This document shows, piece after piece, positions 7,921-14,716 of a DNA stretch of 64,000 nucleotides. Every line of letters starts with the position of its first letter. Position 1 is the first letter of the stretch. The notes under the pieces were generated by a model. It searched no databases. It was given only the letters and a program-made list of their open reading frames with translations, and was not told the origin of the DNA. A program made the position numbers and the translations under genes. This DNA is from Sphingosinicella sp041916975. GTDB taxonomy: Bacteria; Pseudomonadota; Alphaproteobacteria; Sphingomonadales; Sphingomonadaceae. The stretch lies in assembly GCF_041916975.1 (NCBI RefSeq), contig NZ_JAYRYK010000001.1, positions 2,790,001-2,854,000 on the forward strand, in the 5' to 3' direction.

Positions 7921-8360
7921 GCCTTCGCGCCCGCCGTGAACATGTAGCTCGCCGTCATCAGCGCCACGGGGTCGTCCGGGTCGCCGTCGTGCGCGATACC
8001 CTTCACGAAGGCGACGGCGCGCGTCAGCTTCGTCACTTCGGCGCGTCCGATCACGGTCTTGCCGGGTTCCGCCGGGCGCAGATAGTCGATCCGGAGGTCG
8101 AGCGTCGCCTGCCGCACCATGCGCTTCGATTTCGCGACCACCGACATGCCGCCGACCGTATCCATCAGCGAAAAGATCGCGCCCGAGGCGATGATGCCGG
8201 GCGTGCCGTCATCGCCCGGATAGGCGACGAGATGTTCGGCGTAGGGCAGGGCGAGTTCCGCCCAGTTGTCGCCGATACCGTGGAAGCCGATGCCGAGCGC
8301 CTTCACGTGCGGCAGGAACCGCAGGAAGCCGTCGACGACGGGCTTCAGGATCGGCGTCAC
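7917..8360 (-). CDS. PaaI-type hotdog-fold thioesterase (first of a pair)
   Basis: A 147-residue hotdog-fold thioesterase: IIASGAIFSLMDTVGGMSVV is the core helix and LRIDYLRPAEPGKTV the following strand. It is clearly paralogous to the next gene, so the pair may form a heteromeric or substrate-split set of acyl-CoA hydrolases. The GTG start overlaps the sufE TGA (8357-8360), which fixes the start and implies translational coupling. Specific substrate not predictable. Confidence 0.88.
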   Translation of the reverse strand: MTPILKPVVDGFLRFLPHVKALGIGFHGIGDNWAELALPYAEHLVAYPGDDGTPGIIASGAIFSLMDTVGGMSVVAKSKRMVRQATLDLRIDYLRPAEPGKTVIGRAEVTKLTRAVAFVKGIAHDGDPDDPVALMTASYMFTAGAKA

Positions 8361-8773
8361 GCGGCGAGCCGCGCGGCGGTTTCGCGGATAAGCGCGATCA
8401 TGTTGGGGATACCCTGCGTGCGGTTCGAGGAGAGGTGCTTGGCTAAAGCGAACGGCGCGAGTTCGGCGGCGATGTCCATCGCCAGCACCTCGTCCGCCGT
8501 GCGGTCCTGCACCAGTGTCAGGATCAGCGCGACGATGCCCTTGGTGATCGCGGCGTCGCTGTCGGCGAGGAAGTGGAGTCGGCCCTTCTCGGCCGTGGTC
8601 GGATACACCCAGACGCTCGCCGAGCATCCGCGCACCTTGGTGGCGTCGGTCTTCAGCGCGTCCGGCATCGGCTCCAGCGCCTTGCCGAGGTCGATGAGCA
8701 GCCGGTAGCGCTCGTCGGGCTCGTCGAGGATTTCGAAATCGTCGCGGATGGTGTCGAAGTCGGGCAGTGTCAT
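8357..8773 (-). CDS. sufE: Cysteine desulfuration protein SufE
   Basis: Accepts persulfide sulfur from a cysteine desulfurase for iron-sulfur cluster assembly. 138 residues, normal for the family. The sulfur-accepting cysteine is Cys50 in VRGCSASVW, and the C-terminal region SSNRTQGIPNMIALI is also characteristic. The start is placed at MTLPDFDTI. The gene stands apart from any suf operon here and instead leads a pair of thioesterases. Confidence 0.93.
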   Translation of the reverse strand: MTLPDFDTIRDDFEILDEPDERYRLLIDLGKALEPMPDALKTDATKVRGCSASVWVYPTTAEKGRLHFLADSDAAITKGIVALILTLVQDRTADEVLAMDIAAELAPFALAKHLSSNRTQGIPNMIALIRETAARLAA

Positions 8774-8984
8774 TGCGGGCGAAGACTTGGGCGAGCCGCA
8801 CCGCCGCGTCAAGCCGAAGGGATCGGCGGGTCTTGAAAGCGCGGTGGCGGGCGCTCATCTGGAGGGCGCGGGCCGGGCCCCTCTGGCAGTCGTCATCTTT
8901 GGCTATCTGCGATGTCGGACCGCATCGAGCCATCTCGATGCCGGTCGATGTGATTGGCATTCACACTGGAGGAAAGACCCACAG

Positions 8985-9275
8985 ATGACGAACCCCGCCG
9001 CCGGAATGCCGTGCCCCGTGTGCAAGGTGCCGCTCGTGATGAGCGAGCGTCAGGGCGTAGAGATCGATTATTGTCCGCAGTGCCGGGGCGTCTGGCTGGA
9101 TCGCGGAGAGCTGGACAAGATTCTGGAGAGAAGCACCCGGGAGGCCGCGCCGTCCGAGGCACCGCGCATTTCCGTGCCCCGGCAGGGCGACGATCGCTAT
9201 GCGCGCGACAACAAGTCCTACGGCTACGGCTATGGGAAAAAGCGGAAATCCTTCCTCGAGGAACTGTTCGACTGA
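8985..9275 (+). CDS. TFIIB-type zinc-ribbon protein
   Basis: A 96-residue protein opening with a zinc ribbon: CPVC and CPQC pairs about 21 residues apart, followed by GVWLDRGELDKIL, the signature of the zf-TFIIB family of small bacterial proteins. The C-terminal half is low complexity (YGYGYGKKRK) and ends in an acidic/hydrophobic LEELFD. Function unknown; no transcription role should be read from the family name. GGAGGAAAG sits before the ATG. It is convergent with the psp operon end. Confidence 0.87.
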   Translation: MTNPAAGMPCPVCKVPLVMSERQGVEIDYCPQCRGVWLDRGELDKILERSTREAAPSEAPRISVPRQGDDRYARDNKSYGYGYGKKRKSFLEELFD

Positions 9276-9295
9276 GGATCGGCGCGTCGCCGGCG

Positions 9296-9535
9296 TCAGT
9301 AATCGACGCCGGCGGCGATCGCTTCCAGTTTGCGCACGCGTTCCTTGAGGTCGGCGACGTCGATCCGGCCGGAGACGGGCGGACCTGCGACGGCGCGACC
9401 GTTGCCGAGTTCTGCGCGCTTCAGTTCGAGCCAGCCCTTCCAGCACCAGGCGGCGATGCTGGCGAGCATACCGAGCCCCAATATGGCCCCGGCTGTGATG
9501 ACGATCAGACTTTCAAATCCGGGCATGTCCATCAC
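9296..9535 (-). CDS. Small PspB-like membrane protein, last gene of the extended psp operon
   Basis: A 79-residue single-span protein. The transmembrane segment is about residues 9-34, then a basic stretch WKGWLELKRAE. A short C-terminal coiled coil, DVADLKERVRKLEAIA, resembles the PspB tail. It lacks the ERI/DRS signature of its upstream neighbours but ends in the same type of register. It is six nt after the preceding gene, so the two are surely co-transcribed. Product not characterised; a partner in the Psp membrane complex is inferred from layout only. Confidence 0.78.
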   Translation of the reverse strand: MMDMPGFESLIVITAGAILGLGMLASIAAWCWKGWLELKRAELGNGRAVAGPPVSGRIDVADLKERVRKLEAIAAGVDY

Positions 9536-9541
9536 TCCTTC

Positions 9542-9775
9542 CTACCGATCGCGCCCGAGCGCGTCGATTTCGTCAGCCAGAAGCCGGCTCCTGTCGGTCG
9601 CCAACCGTTCCAGCGTTGCGATGCGGTCCTTGAGGTTGCCGATCTCGCCGCGCAGGCGGTCGTTTTCCAGCTCGGCATCGGGCCGTCCGCGGCCCCTCTG
9701 CTTCATGTATTGAAGCACGATCTTGCCGAAGACCGAGATGGCAACGATCAGAACCACCATTTCGAACACGTGCAT
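9542..9775 (-). CDS. Membrane-anchored coiled-coil protein, psp operon paralogue
   Basis: A 77-residue protein with an N-terminal membrane helix (about residues 3-22), a basic linker KQRGRGRP and a C-terminal coiled coil. The coil carries NLKDRIATLERLATDRSRLL and then ADEIDALG, the signature shared with the genes at 9809, 10153 and 10466 and, in its last part, with the long PspC. I recognise no named family beyond a PspB-like architecture. Repetition of the tail suggests the products associate with each other or with PspC. Confidence 0.8.
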   Translation of the reverse strand: MHVFEMVVLIVAISVFGKIVLQYMKQRGRGRPDAELENDRLRGEIGNLKDRIATLERLATDRSRLLADEIDALGRDR

Positions 9776-9808
9776 CGCTTGGTCTCTCCCTGTTGGCTTG
9801 GCGCGGGC

Positions 9809-10135
9809 TCAGTTCTTCGGACCGCGAAGCTGTTCGATCTCGTTTTCCAGCCTGAAGGATCCGTCGGTGACGATGCGTTCGATCGTGGCGAGCCGATCCT
9901 TGACGCTGCCGAGCTCGGCGCGAAGCTGGACGTTTTCATTGGTCAGCAGCGTGATGCGCTCCTGGGCCTCGGTTGAGACCTTGGGATGCACCGCCATGCC
10001 CCAGGCGTTTTCCAGCGGATAGCCATGCTTGATCCGCATGAAGGTCGTGAACACCCAGCCCGCGATGCCGAGCGCGCCGAGCGCGAAGCCGCCGCCGACG
10101 ATCCAGGGGAGATAAGGGTAGATGAAGATGTCCAT
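9809..10135 (-). CDS. Membrane-anchored coiled-coil protein, psp operon paralogue
   Basis: A 108-residue protein with a membrane helix at about residues 9-32, then a juxtamembrane motif RIKHGYPLENAW. The coiled coil includes LLTNENVQLRAELGSVKDRL and IERIVTDGSFRLENEIEQLR. The HGYP-(L/I)-EN motif recurs in the gene at 10466, and the ER-x-x-x-D-x-S tail in three neighbours. Function unknown. Position downstream of pspABC and the shared tail point to the envelope-stress response. Confidence 0.8.
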   Translation of the reverse strand: MDIFIYPYLPWIVGGGFALGALGIAGWVFTTFMRIKHGYPLENAWGMAVHPKVSTEAQERITLLTNENVQLRAELGSVKDRLATIERIVTDGSFRLENEIEQLRGPKN

Positions 10136-10152
10136 GATCCTGTCCCTCTTGT

Positions 10153-10437
10153 TCAGGCCCGCAGGGCCTCTATTTCATCGGCGAGCCGCGCGGAGCGGTC
10201 GATCGCCAGGCGTTCCAGTGTAGCCAGTCGTTCGCGCACATCCTCCATCTGGGTGATCAGCGCGGCATTCTCGGCGGCGAGGCGGCGGGTTTCGAGTTCA
10301 CGTTCGAAGCTGAACACCGGCGTCTCCGTGGCGGCTTCTGCGGGCTCGCTTGCTGCCGCGGGTCGGCTGTAAAGCACCAGCCACATGCCGGCGGCTCCAG
10401 CGAGGAGACCGATCAGAAATCCGACTTCGGCAGGCAT
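10153..10437 (-). CDS. Membrane-anchored coiled-coil protein, psp operon paralogue
   Basis: A 94-residue protein. The N-terminal helix (about residues 5-24) is followed by an Ala/Pro/Glu-rich linker, then a coiled coil with ENAALITQMEDVRERLATLE and RLAIDRSARLADEIEALRA. The end of the coil is nearly identical in pattern to the tails of the genes at 9542 and 10466 and of PspC. No named family recognised. Spacing to neighbours is 17 and 28 nt, consistent with one transcript. Confidence 0.8.
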   Translation of the reverse strand: MPAEVGFLIGLLAGAAGMWLVLYSRPAAASEPAEAATETPVFSFERELETRRLAAENAALITQMEDVRERLATLERLAIDRSARLADEIEALRA

Positions 10438-10465
10438 GGTTCAGGCTCCCCCTGTCTTGACGGTG

Positions 10466-10765
10466 CTAGCGAAGGCTTTCGATCTCGTCGGAGAGCCTGC
10501 GCGACCTGTCCGTCGCGATGCGCTCTAGAACCGTGATGCGTTCTTCGAGCCGGGCGATCTGGCCCTTCATTTCTGCATTCTCGTTCGCCAGCAGTTCGGT
10601 CTTACGGTTTGGGGCGAGGCTCTCACCCGCGCTCTTGTCGGTCGTGCCCCAGAACTCGTTTTCGATCGGATAGCCGTGGCGGGCGCGGATCCAGGTGCTG
10701 ATCAGCCAGCCGCCCGTGCTGATGGCGATGATGGCGAGCACGAAGAACGGTGAACCCCAATCCAT
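10466..10765 (-). CDS. Membrane-anchored coiled-coil protein, psp operon paralogue
   Basis: A 99-residue protein with a membrane helix at about residues 6-24, the juxtamembrane motif RARHGYPIENEFW (shared with the gene at 9809), and a C-terminal coiled coil. The coil has LLANENAEMKGQIARLEERI and LERIATDRSRRLSDEIESLR. It lies directly after the long pspC. The final residues, DEIESLR, match the PspC tail DEIDSLR almost exactly, which suggests domain sharing or duplication within the operon. Confidence 0.8.
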   Translation of the reverse strand: MDWGSPFFVLAIIAISTGGWLISTWIRARHGYPIENEFWGTTDKSAGESLAPNRKTELLANENAEMKGQIARLEERITVLERIATDRSRRLSDEIESLR

Positions 10766-10789
10766 GGCGATGCCTCCCTTCGCTGCGGC

Positions 10790-11170
10790 TTAGCGCAGGC
10801 TGTCGATCTCGTCTGCGAGCCGGGTGTTCTGCGATGTGTAGTGCCGCTCCACGTGGGCGAGGCGGCGATCGATGTCGCGGAAGCTGGCGTGAACGTCGCG
10901 GATCGAGCGGCTCGGCGCGATGCGCACCTTCTGCCAGAACTTCTGGTCGACGACGCTTTCACCGTAGAATTCGGTGGGCTTGTCATCCGCCATCCAGCCG
11001 ATGACGAGATAGGCGATGGGGATGAGTGGTCCGGCCGCGAACAGCGTCATCAGCACCGCACCCACGCGCCACCAGAGTACGTCGACACCGGTGAAGTCCG
11101 CAAGGCCGGCGCAGACGCCCAGCCATTTCTTCTCGCGCTTGTTGAGGTAGAATTTGGTGCGGCTGGACAT
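10790..11170 (-). CDS. pspC: PspC-domain envelope stress protein with C-terminal coiled-coil tail
   Basis: A 126-residue protein. The PspC domain is at the N-terminus: FYLNKREKKWLGVCAGLADF leads into a membrane segment around residues 33-58. The cytoplasmic tail ends in VERHYTSQNTRLADEIDSLR, the same coiled-coil ending seen in the small proteins encoded downstream. PspC is an inner-membrane sensor that, with PspB, releases PspF inhibition under membrane stress in enterobacteria. Translation is taken from MSSRTKFYL, which begins the conserved domain. The PspB/PspC/PspA order is standard; the tail is not. Confidence 0.87.
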   Translation of the reverse strand: MSSRTKFYLNKREKKWLGVCAGLADFTGVDVLWWRVGAVLMTLFAAGPLIPIAYLVIGWMADDKPTEFYGESVVDQKFWQKVRIAPSRSIRDVHASFRDIDRRLAHVERHYTSQNTRLADEIDSLR

Positions 11171-11208
11171 TGGGGCCTCCCGTTTTCGGATCGTATCAGG
11201 CGTATGGA

Positions 11209-11403
11209 TCAGGCGTCGTGGATGGTGCGCGGCTGGGCGAGCCAGGCGATGAGCAGATAGATGATCGGCAGGATGCCGAAGCCGACGATGGTGCCGACGA
11301 CGGCGCCAAGCCGCCACCAGAGCGCATCGGTCTTGGTCATCTTTGCAAATCCGGCGCAGACGCCGAGGAAGATGGCGTTTCTCTTGTCGAGTGCGAAGCT
11401 CAT
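11209..11403 (-). CDS. Short PspC-domain protein
   Basis: A 64-residue protein made only of a PspC domain: ALDKRNAIFLGVCAGFAKM, then one or two membrane segments (about residues 28-55). It is a minimal second copy beside the full-length PspC encoded 38 nt downstream; the two align through KRxxxxLGVCAG. Its start overlaps the pspB stop by 4 bp (ATGA), which fixes both ends. It may be a PspC-interacting subunit or the core PspC itself. Confidence 0.85.
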   Translation of the reverse strand: MSFALDKRNAIFLGVCAGFAKMTKTDALWWRLGAVVGTIVGFGILPIIYLLIAWLAQPRTIHDA

Positions 11404-11690
11404 TTCAGCCTCCTGATGTCAGCAGTGCGTGTGTCTTCAAGGCGCTCGCCGACCGGGCTTCCCGCGGCGATGTGGCGCCAGTTGGGGTTGTCGACCGACA
11501 TGATGCGCTCGATCGTCTGCAGCCGGTCCTCAAGGCGCAGCGCCGCCTGATGGAGGTCGTCGAGCATACGCTCGTCCTCGATCGAAAGGCTGCGGTTCTG
11601 CTTGGATTTCATCCGATAGTGCAGGAACAGCCAGGGCATGCCGATGAAGATGGCGAGGATCGCGATGAGCGGGACGATAGCTTCGGCCAT
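11400..11690 (-). CDS. pspB: Phage shock protein B
   Basis: A 96-residue PspB homologue: an N-terminal membrane helix (about residues 4-26) and a cytoplasmic coiled coil with DDLHQAALRLEDRLQTIERI, then DNPNW, the conserved PspB tail. It has about 25 extra residues after DNPNW compared with enterobacterial PspB (about 74 residues). In enterobacteria PspB and PspC sense envelope stress. It starts 3 nt after pspA and overlaps the short pspC gene. Confidence 0.9.
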   Translation of the reverse strand: MAEAIVPLIAILAIFIGMPWLFLHYRMKSKQNRSLSIEDERMLDDLHQAALRLEDRLQTIERIMSVDNPNWRHIAAGSPVGERLEDTRTADIRRLK

Positions 11691-11693
11691 GGA

Positions 11694-12365
11694 TCAGCCC
11701 TCCTGCTTCTGGGCCATGCGCGATTTCAGCGCGGCAAGCTCGGCCTCGACGGCGTCGTCGGTGCGCAGATCGGCGATCTGCATCTCCAGGCTGCGCGTCT
11801 CGCCGAGCGCGAGCGCGTCCACCTGGCCTTCGGCGTAGTCGACGCGGCGTTCCAGCACCTCGAAGCGCGAGAAGGCCTCGTCCACCTTCGGGCCGCGCAG
11901 CAGGCTGCGCATCCGCACCCGGTTGTTCGCCGTCTCAAGCCGCGACAGCAGCGCCGATTGGCGTGTGCGTGCCTCGCGAAGCTTGCTTTCCAGCTTCTGG
12001 ATGTCGCCTTCGTAGTGCGAAAGCTGTTCGTCGAGCAGATCGACTTCGGCCTGCAGCTGGGCGCCGCTGCCGCTCATCTTCTGCTTTTCGAGCAGCGCCG
12101 CCTTGGCGAGATCCTCGCGGCCCTTGGACAGCGCCAGTTCAGCCTTCTCGGCCCATGTCGCCTGCGCCTGATCCAGTTTCAGGATCGTGCGGCGCATTTC
12201 CTTCTGGTCGGCGATGGTGCGGGCGGCGGAGGCGCGGACTTCCACGAGCGTCTCTTCCATCTCCATGATGATCATGCGGATCATCTTCGCCGGGTCTTCG
12301 GCGCGGTCGAGAAGGTCGGTGACGTTTGCGGCGATGATGTCGCGCGTCCTCGAGAAAATGCCCAT
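11694..12365 (-). CDS. pspA: Phage shock protein A (PspA/IM30 family)
   Basis: A 223-residue, almost entirely helical protein of the ESCRT-III-like PspA/IM30 family. The N-terminal amphipathic segment MGIFSRTRDIIAANVTDLLD binds membranes, and EDPAKMIRMIIMEMEETLVE is the family signature. PspA both binds stressed inner membrane and, in unstressed cells, inhibits the PspF activator encoded divergently here. Length matches E. coli PspA (222). The start at MGIFSR is fixed by homology. Confidence 0.95.
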   Translation of the reverse strand: MGIFSRTRDIIAANVTDLLDRAEDPAKMIRMIIMEMEETLVEVRASAARTIADQKEMRRTILKLDQAQATWAEKAELALSKGREDLAKAALLEKQKMSGSGAQLQAEVDLLDEQLSHYEGDIQKLESKLREARTRQSALLSRLETANNRVRMRSLLRGPKVDEAFSRFEVLERRVDYAEGQVDALALGETRSLEMQIADLRTDDAVEAELAALKSRMAQKQEG

Positions 12366-12453
12366 CTGGTCTGAACTCCTGAAGTTGAAGGTGGCGGCCG
12401 GAGCGGGAGGGGACTGGGGGGATCCGCTCCGGCCGCTAGACGCTGCGGGCCGA

Positions 12454-12630
12454 TCAGTAAACGATCGGAGCGCTCGTCGAAACCGGGATGATCTGGACCT
12501 GGGCAAGCTTGGCCGGGGTTTCGGCGCGGGCGGGACCCGCCGCGGCGAAGAGGAAGACCGAGCTGACCGCGACCGCACCGACGGTGCAGAAGAGGGTTCG
12601 GAACATGTTGCTGTTGGCCTGCGTAAGCAT
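12454..12630 (-). CDS. Short exported peptide, first gene of the psp operon
   Basis: A 58-codon reading frame between the sigma-54 promoter and pspA. A strong ribosome site AGGAGG lies 5 nt before the ATG. The product begins with a signal-peptide-like segment: hydrophobic core around residues 13-27, then the cleavage-like AGPARAE at 26-32. That would leave a mature peptide of about 27 residues (ETPAKLAQVQIIPV... ending in IVY). No family recognised. Being the promoter-proximal gene of a stress operon suggests a real periplasmic or membrane peptide, but expression is not shown by sequence alone. Confidence 0.68.
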   Translation of the reverse strand: MLTQANSNMFRTLFCTVGAVAVSSVFLFAAAGPARAETPAKLAQVQIIPVSTSAPIVY

Positions 12631-12680
12631 TGATGCCTCCTGTGTTTAACTGTTGCTTTCAAATCCGTTGCCCAATGTTC

Positions 12681-12696
12681 AGCAAGGGTCGTGCCA
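12681..12696 (-). promoter_or_regulatory. sigma-54 promoter of the psp operon
   Basis: Read on the minus strand, TGGCACGACCCTTGCT matches the sigma-54 consensus (TGGCAC-N5-TTGC) at every conserved position, with correct -24/-12 spacing. It points toward pspA and lies 51 bp upstream of the first ATG. This fits PspF control of psp operons. Confidence 0.88.
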
Positions 12697-12710
12697 GTTT
12701 TTCTGGCACG
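12690..12710. repeat. Perfect inverted repeat overlapping the psp promoter
   Basis: Arms CGTGCCAG and CTGGCACG (8 bp) are separated by five T residues. The left arm is the -24 element of the minus-strand sigma-54 promoter. The right arm gives a -24-like box facing pspF, but no matching -12 element follows it. Confidence 0.7.
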
Positions 12711-12818
12711 CAATGATTTGTGTATTTTCAATATGTTATGCGTATTTCGCATGGAGGATTATGAAATTTCCGTGTGTGCATATTGCAAAAAATTGGGAAT
12801 TTTTGCTAAATATTGGCA
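12711..12818. promoter_or_regulatory. AT-rich psp/pspF control region
   Basis: About 108 bp of AT-rich DNA between the sigma-54 promoter and pspF. By position it should hold the PspF-binding upstream activating sites and the pspF promoter. I cannot define the individual sites. Confidence 0.45.
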
Positions 12819-13859
12819 ATGAAGGACTCGGCGACTCTCGTTGGCCAATCGACCGAACTGCTCGATGCGATTGAGCGGGCGAGCCTTGCCGCCGCGCTGA
12901 ACCGTTCTGTGCTCGTCATCGGCGAGCGCGGCACCGGCAAGGAGATGGTCGCGGAGCGCCTGCACCGCCTCAGTCCGCGCTGGGAGGAGCCGTTCATCGC
13001 AATGAACTGCGCAGCGATGTCAGAGAACCTCATCGATGCCGAGCTCTTCGGCTATGAGGCAGGGGCCTTTACCGGCGCGACCTCGGCGCGGCGCGGACGG
13101 TTTGAAGAGGCAGACGGCGGCACCTTGTTCCTCGACGAGGTGGGGACGCTCTCCTCCGCCGCGCAGGAGCGCCTGTTGCGCGTCGTCGAATATGGGGAGC
13201 TGACCCGGCTCGGTGCGAACCGGCCGCTCACCGTCGACGTCCGTATCGTCGGCGCCACCAACGAAGATTTGCCTGCGCTTGTCGAAAAGGGGCGCTTTCG
13301 GGCCGACCTGCTCGATCGCCTCTCCTTCGAAGTCATCACCCTGCCGCCGCTGCGTGCGCGCTCCGACGATATCATGGAACTGGCGAACCATTTTGCGCGG
13401 CGCATGTCTGTCGAGCTGGGCTGGCCAGACTTCCCCGGCTTCAGCCGGGAGGTGCGCCAGCAGCTGCGCGCCTACGCATGGCCGGGCAACGTCCGCGAGC
13501 TGAAGAACGTCGTGGAGCGCGCGCTCTACCGCTGGGGCGATCCGGCGACGCCCGTTGATGCGCTACAGTTCGATCCGTTCGACTCCCCGTGGCGGCCAAG
13601 GCAATCGATCGTGATGGCGGCCGCGGCGCCGAAGGCGCTGGCTGTGGAACCCGCGGTCGCGGTCGCAGCCGCCGAGCAGCGCGCCGCGGTCAGCGACCTG
13701 CGCGCCGCGATGGCGGAATATGAGCGGGACATTCTCGTCCGCACGCTCGAAACCTGCCGCTACAACCAGCGCGCCGCCGCAGAGGCGCTCGCCGTCACCT
13801 ACGATCAGCTCAGGCACTGTATGCGCCGCCACGGCCTGCTCCGGGCTGCGACATCCTGA
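12819..13859 (+). CDS. pspF: PspF-type sigma-54-dependent transcriptional activator
   Basis: Enhancer-binding protein of 346 residues without an N-terminal receiver domain, as expected for PspF. The AAA+ domain has Walker A GERGTGKE, the sigma-54-contacting loop GAFTGA within YEAGAFTGATSARRG, Walker B TLFLDEV, and a C-terminal Fis-type helix-turn-helix (CRYNQRAAAEALAVTYDQLR). It activates the divergent psp promoter and is held inactive by PspA. The linker before the helix-turn-helix is Ala/Val-rich. ATG at 12819 is chosen; a TTG six bases upstream is also in frame and no clear ribosome site decides. Confidence 0.93.
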   Translation: MKDSATLVGQSTELLDAIERASLAAALNRSVLVIGERGTGKEMVAERLHRLSPRWEEPFIAMNCAAMSENLIDAELFGYEAGAFTGATSARRGRFEEADGGTLFLDEVGTLSSAAQERLLRVVEYGELTRLGANRPLTVDVRIVGATNEDLPALVEKGRFRADLLDRLSFEVITLPPLRARSDDIMELANHFARRMSVELGWPDFPGFSREVRQQLRAYAWPGNVRELKNVVERALYRWGDPATPVDALQFDPFDSPWRPRQSIVMAAAAPKALAVEPAVAVAAAEQRAAVSDLRAAMAEYERDILVRTLETCRYNQRAAAEALAVTYDQLRHCMRRHGLLRAATS

Positions 13860-13931
13860 CCTACGCAACCTCGGGCGTTCCGCTGCGTTTCTTAGAAAAC
13901 CCTCCCTGCTTTTCCCGTTCGAGGAGACACG

Positions 13932-14525
13932 ATGGCCATCGAATTCCCGCCCCTGCCGTTCGCCCGCGACGCGCTGGAGCCGCACATGTCCGCCCGCACG
14001 CTCGATTTCCATCACGGCAAGCATCACAAGGCTTATGTCGACAAGGCCAACGCCGCGATCGCCGGCACGCCGCTTGAGGACAAGCCGATCGAGGAGATCG
14101 TCCGCGCAGCGAAAGCGAAAGGCGATCAGTCGCTCTTAAACAATGCGGCGCAGGCCTGGAACCATACGTTCTTCTGGAATTCGTTGTCTCCGGAGCCCAC
14201 GGGGCCGGAAGGCAAGCTGAAAGACCTGATCGACTCGGCTTTCGGCGGCCTCTCAAAATTCAACGAAGCCTTCAAGGCGGAGGCGACCGGCCATTTCGGC
14301 AGCGGATGGGCTTGGCTCTGCCAGGAAGGTGCAGGCGGGCTCAAGATCATTTCGACCCACGATGCCGACTCCGCGCTCGTTCACGAAGGGCTTAACCCAC
14401 TCATCACGCTCGATGTTTGGGAGCACGCCTATTATCTGGATTACCAGAATGCTCGACCGGATTTCGTAGATAATTTTTTAACCAATACGATCAACTGGTC
14501 TTTTGCGGCGACCAATCTTCGTTGA
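13932..14525 (+). CDS. sodB: Superoxide dismutase [Fe/Mn]
   Basis: Converts superoxide to oxygen and hydrogen peroxide in the cytoplasm. 197 residues. Metal ligands are recognisable in LDFHHGKHH (first His), QAWNHTFFW, and LDVWEHAYYLDYQN (Asp and His). AQAWNHTFFWNSL with the Gly-Gly-less core GSGWAWL favours the iron type. A strong GAGGAG precedes the ATG. Monocistronic, between pspF and an AT-rich gap. Confidence 0.95.
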   Translation: MAIEFPPLPFARDALEPHMSARTLDFHHGKHHKAYVDKANAAIAGTPLEDKPIEEIVRAAKAKGDQSLLNNAAQAWNHTFFWNSLSPEPTGPEGKLKDLIDSAFGGLSKFNEAFKAEATGHFGSGWAWLCQEGAGGLKIISTHDADSALVHEGLNPLITLDVWEHAYYLDYQNARPDFVDNFLTNTINWSFAATNLR

Positions 14526-14716
14526 TGAAATGTTGCGTACAAAAGAAAATAGGAAATTAACCGACATTTCGACTCCGTAATTACAATCACTTCGCCTGTC
14601 TTAACCATCAAAGTGTCGCACACCACTTGATGTATTAGGCATTTGTTTAGAGTTGGCGCCCAAGAATCCCCTCAAATCCGCAATTTTGCGGTCACAACGA
14701 GGGGTCGTTGGGGTCA
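14526..14716. other. AT-rich intergenic gap upstream of the exported-protein pair
   Basis: 191 bp clearly richer in A+T than its surroundings. It includes a TTAACCAT octamer at 14601-14608 and a small dyad, CCGCAA-TT-TTGCGG, near 14680-14695. It presumably holds the promoter of the downstream lipoprotein gene. No clear terminator for sodB was found. Confidence 0.4.

Noticed and set aside
8774..8984. A further small gene between sufE and the zinc-ribbon gene
   Set aside because: Short plus-strand frames here have Arg/Ala-rich shadow composition and no convincing start; the gap is a divergent promoter region.
12704..12724. A second sigma-54 promoter facing pspF
   Set aside because: TGGCACG is present on the plus strand but no GC-containing -12 element follows at the required distance.
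14601..14608. CtrA binding site upstream of the lipoprotein gene
   Set aside because: TTAACCAT resembles a half-site, but no properly spaced second half was found.
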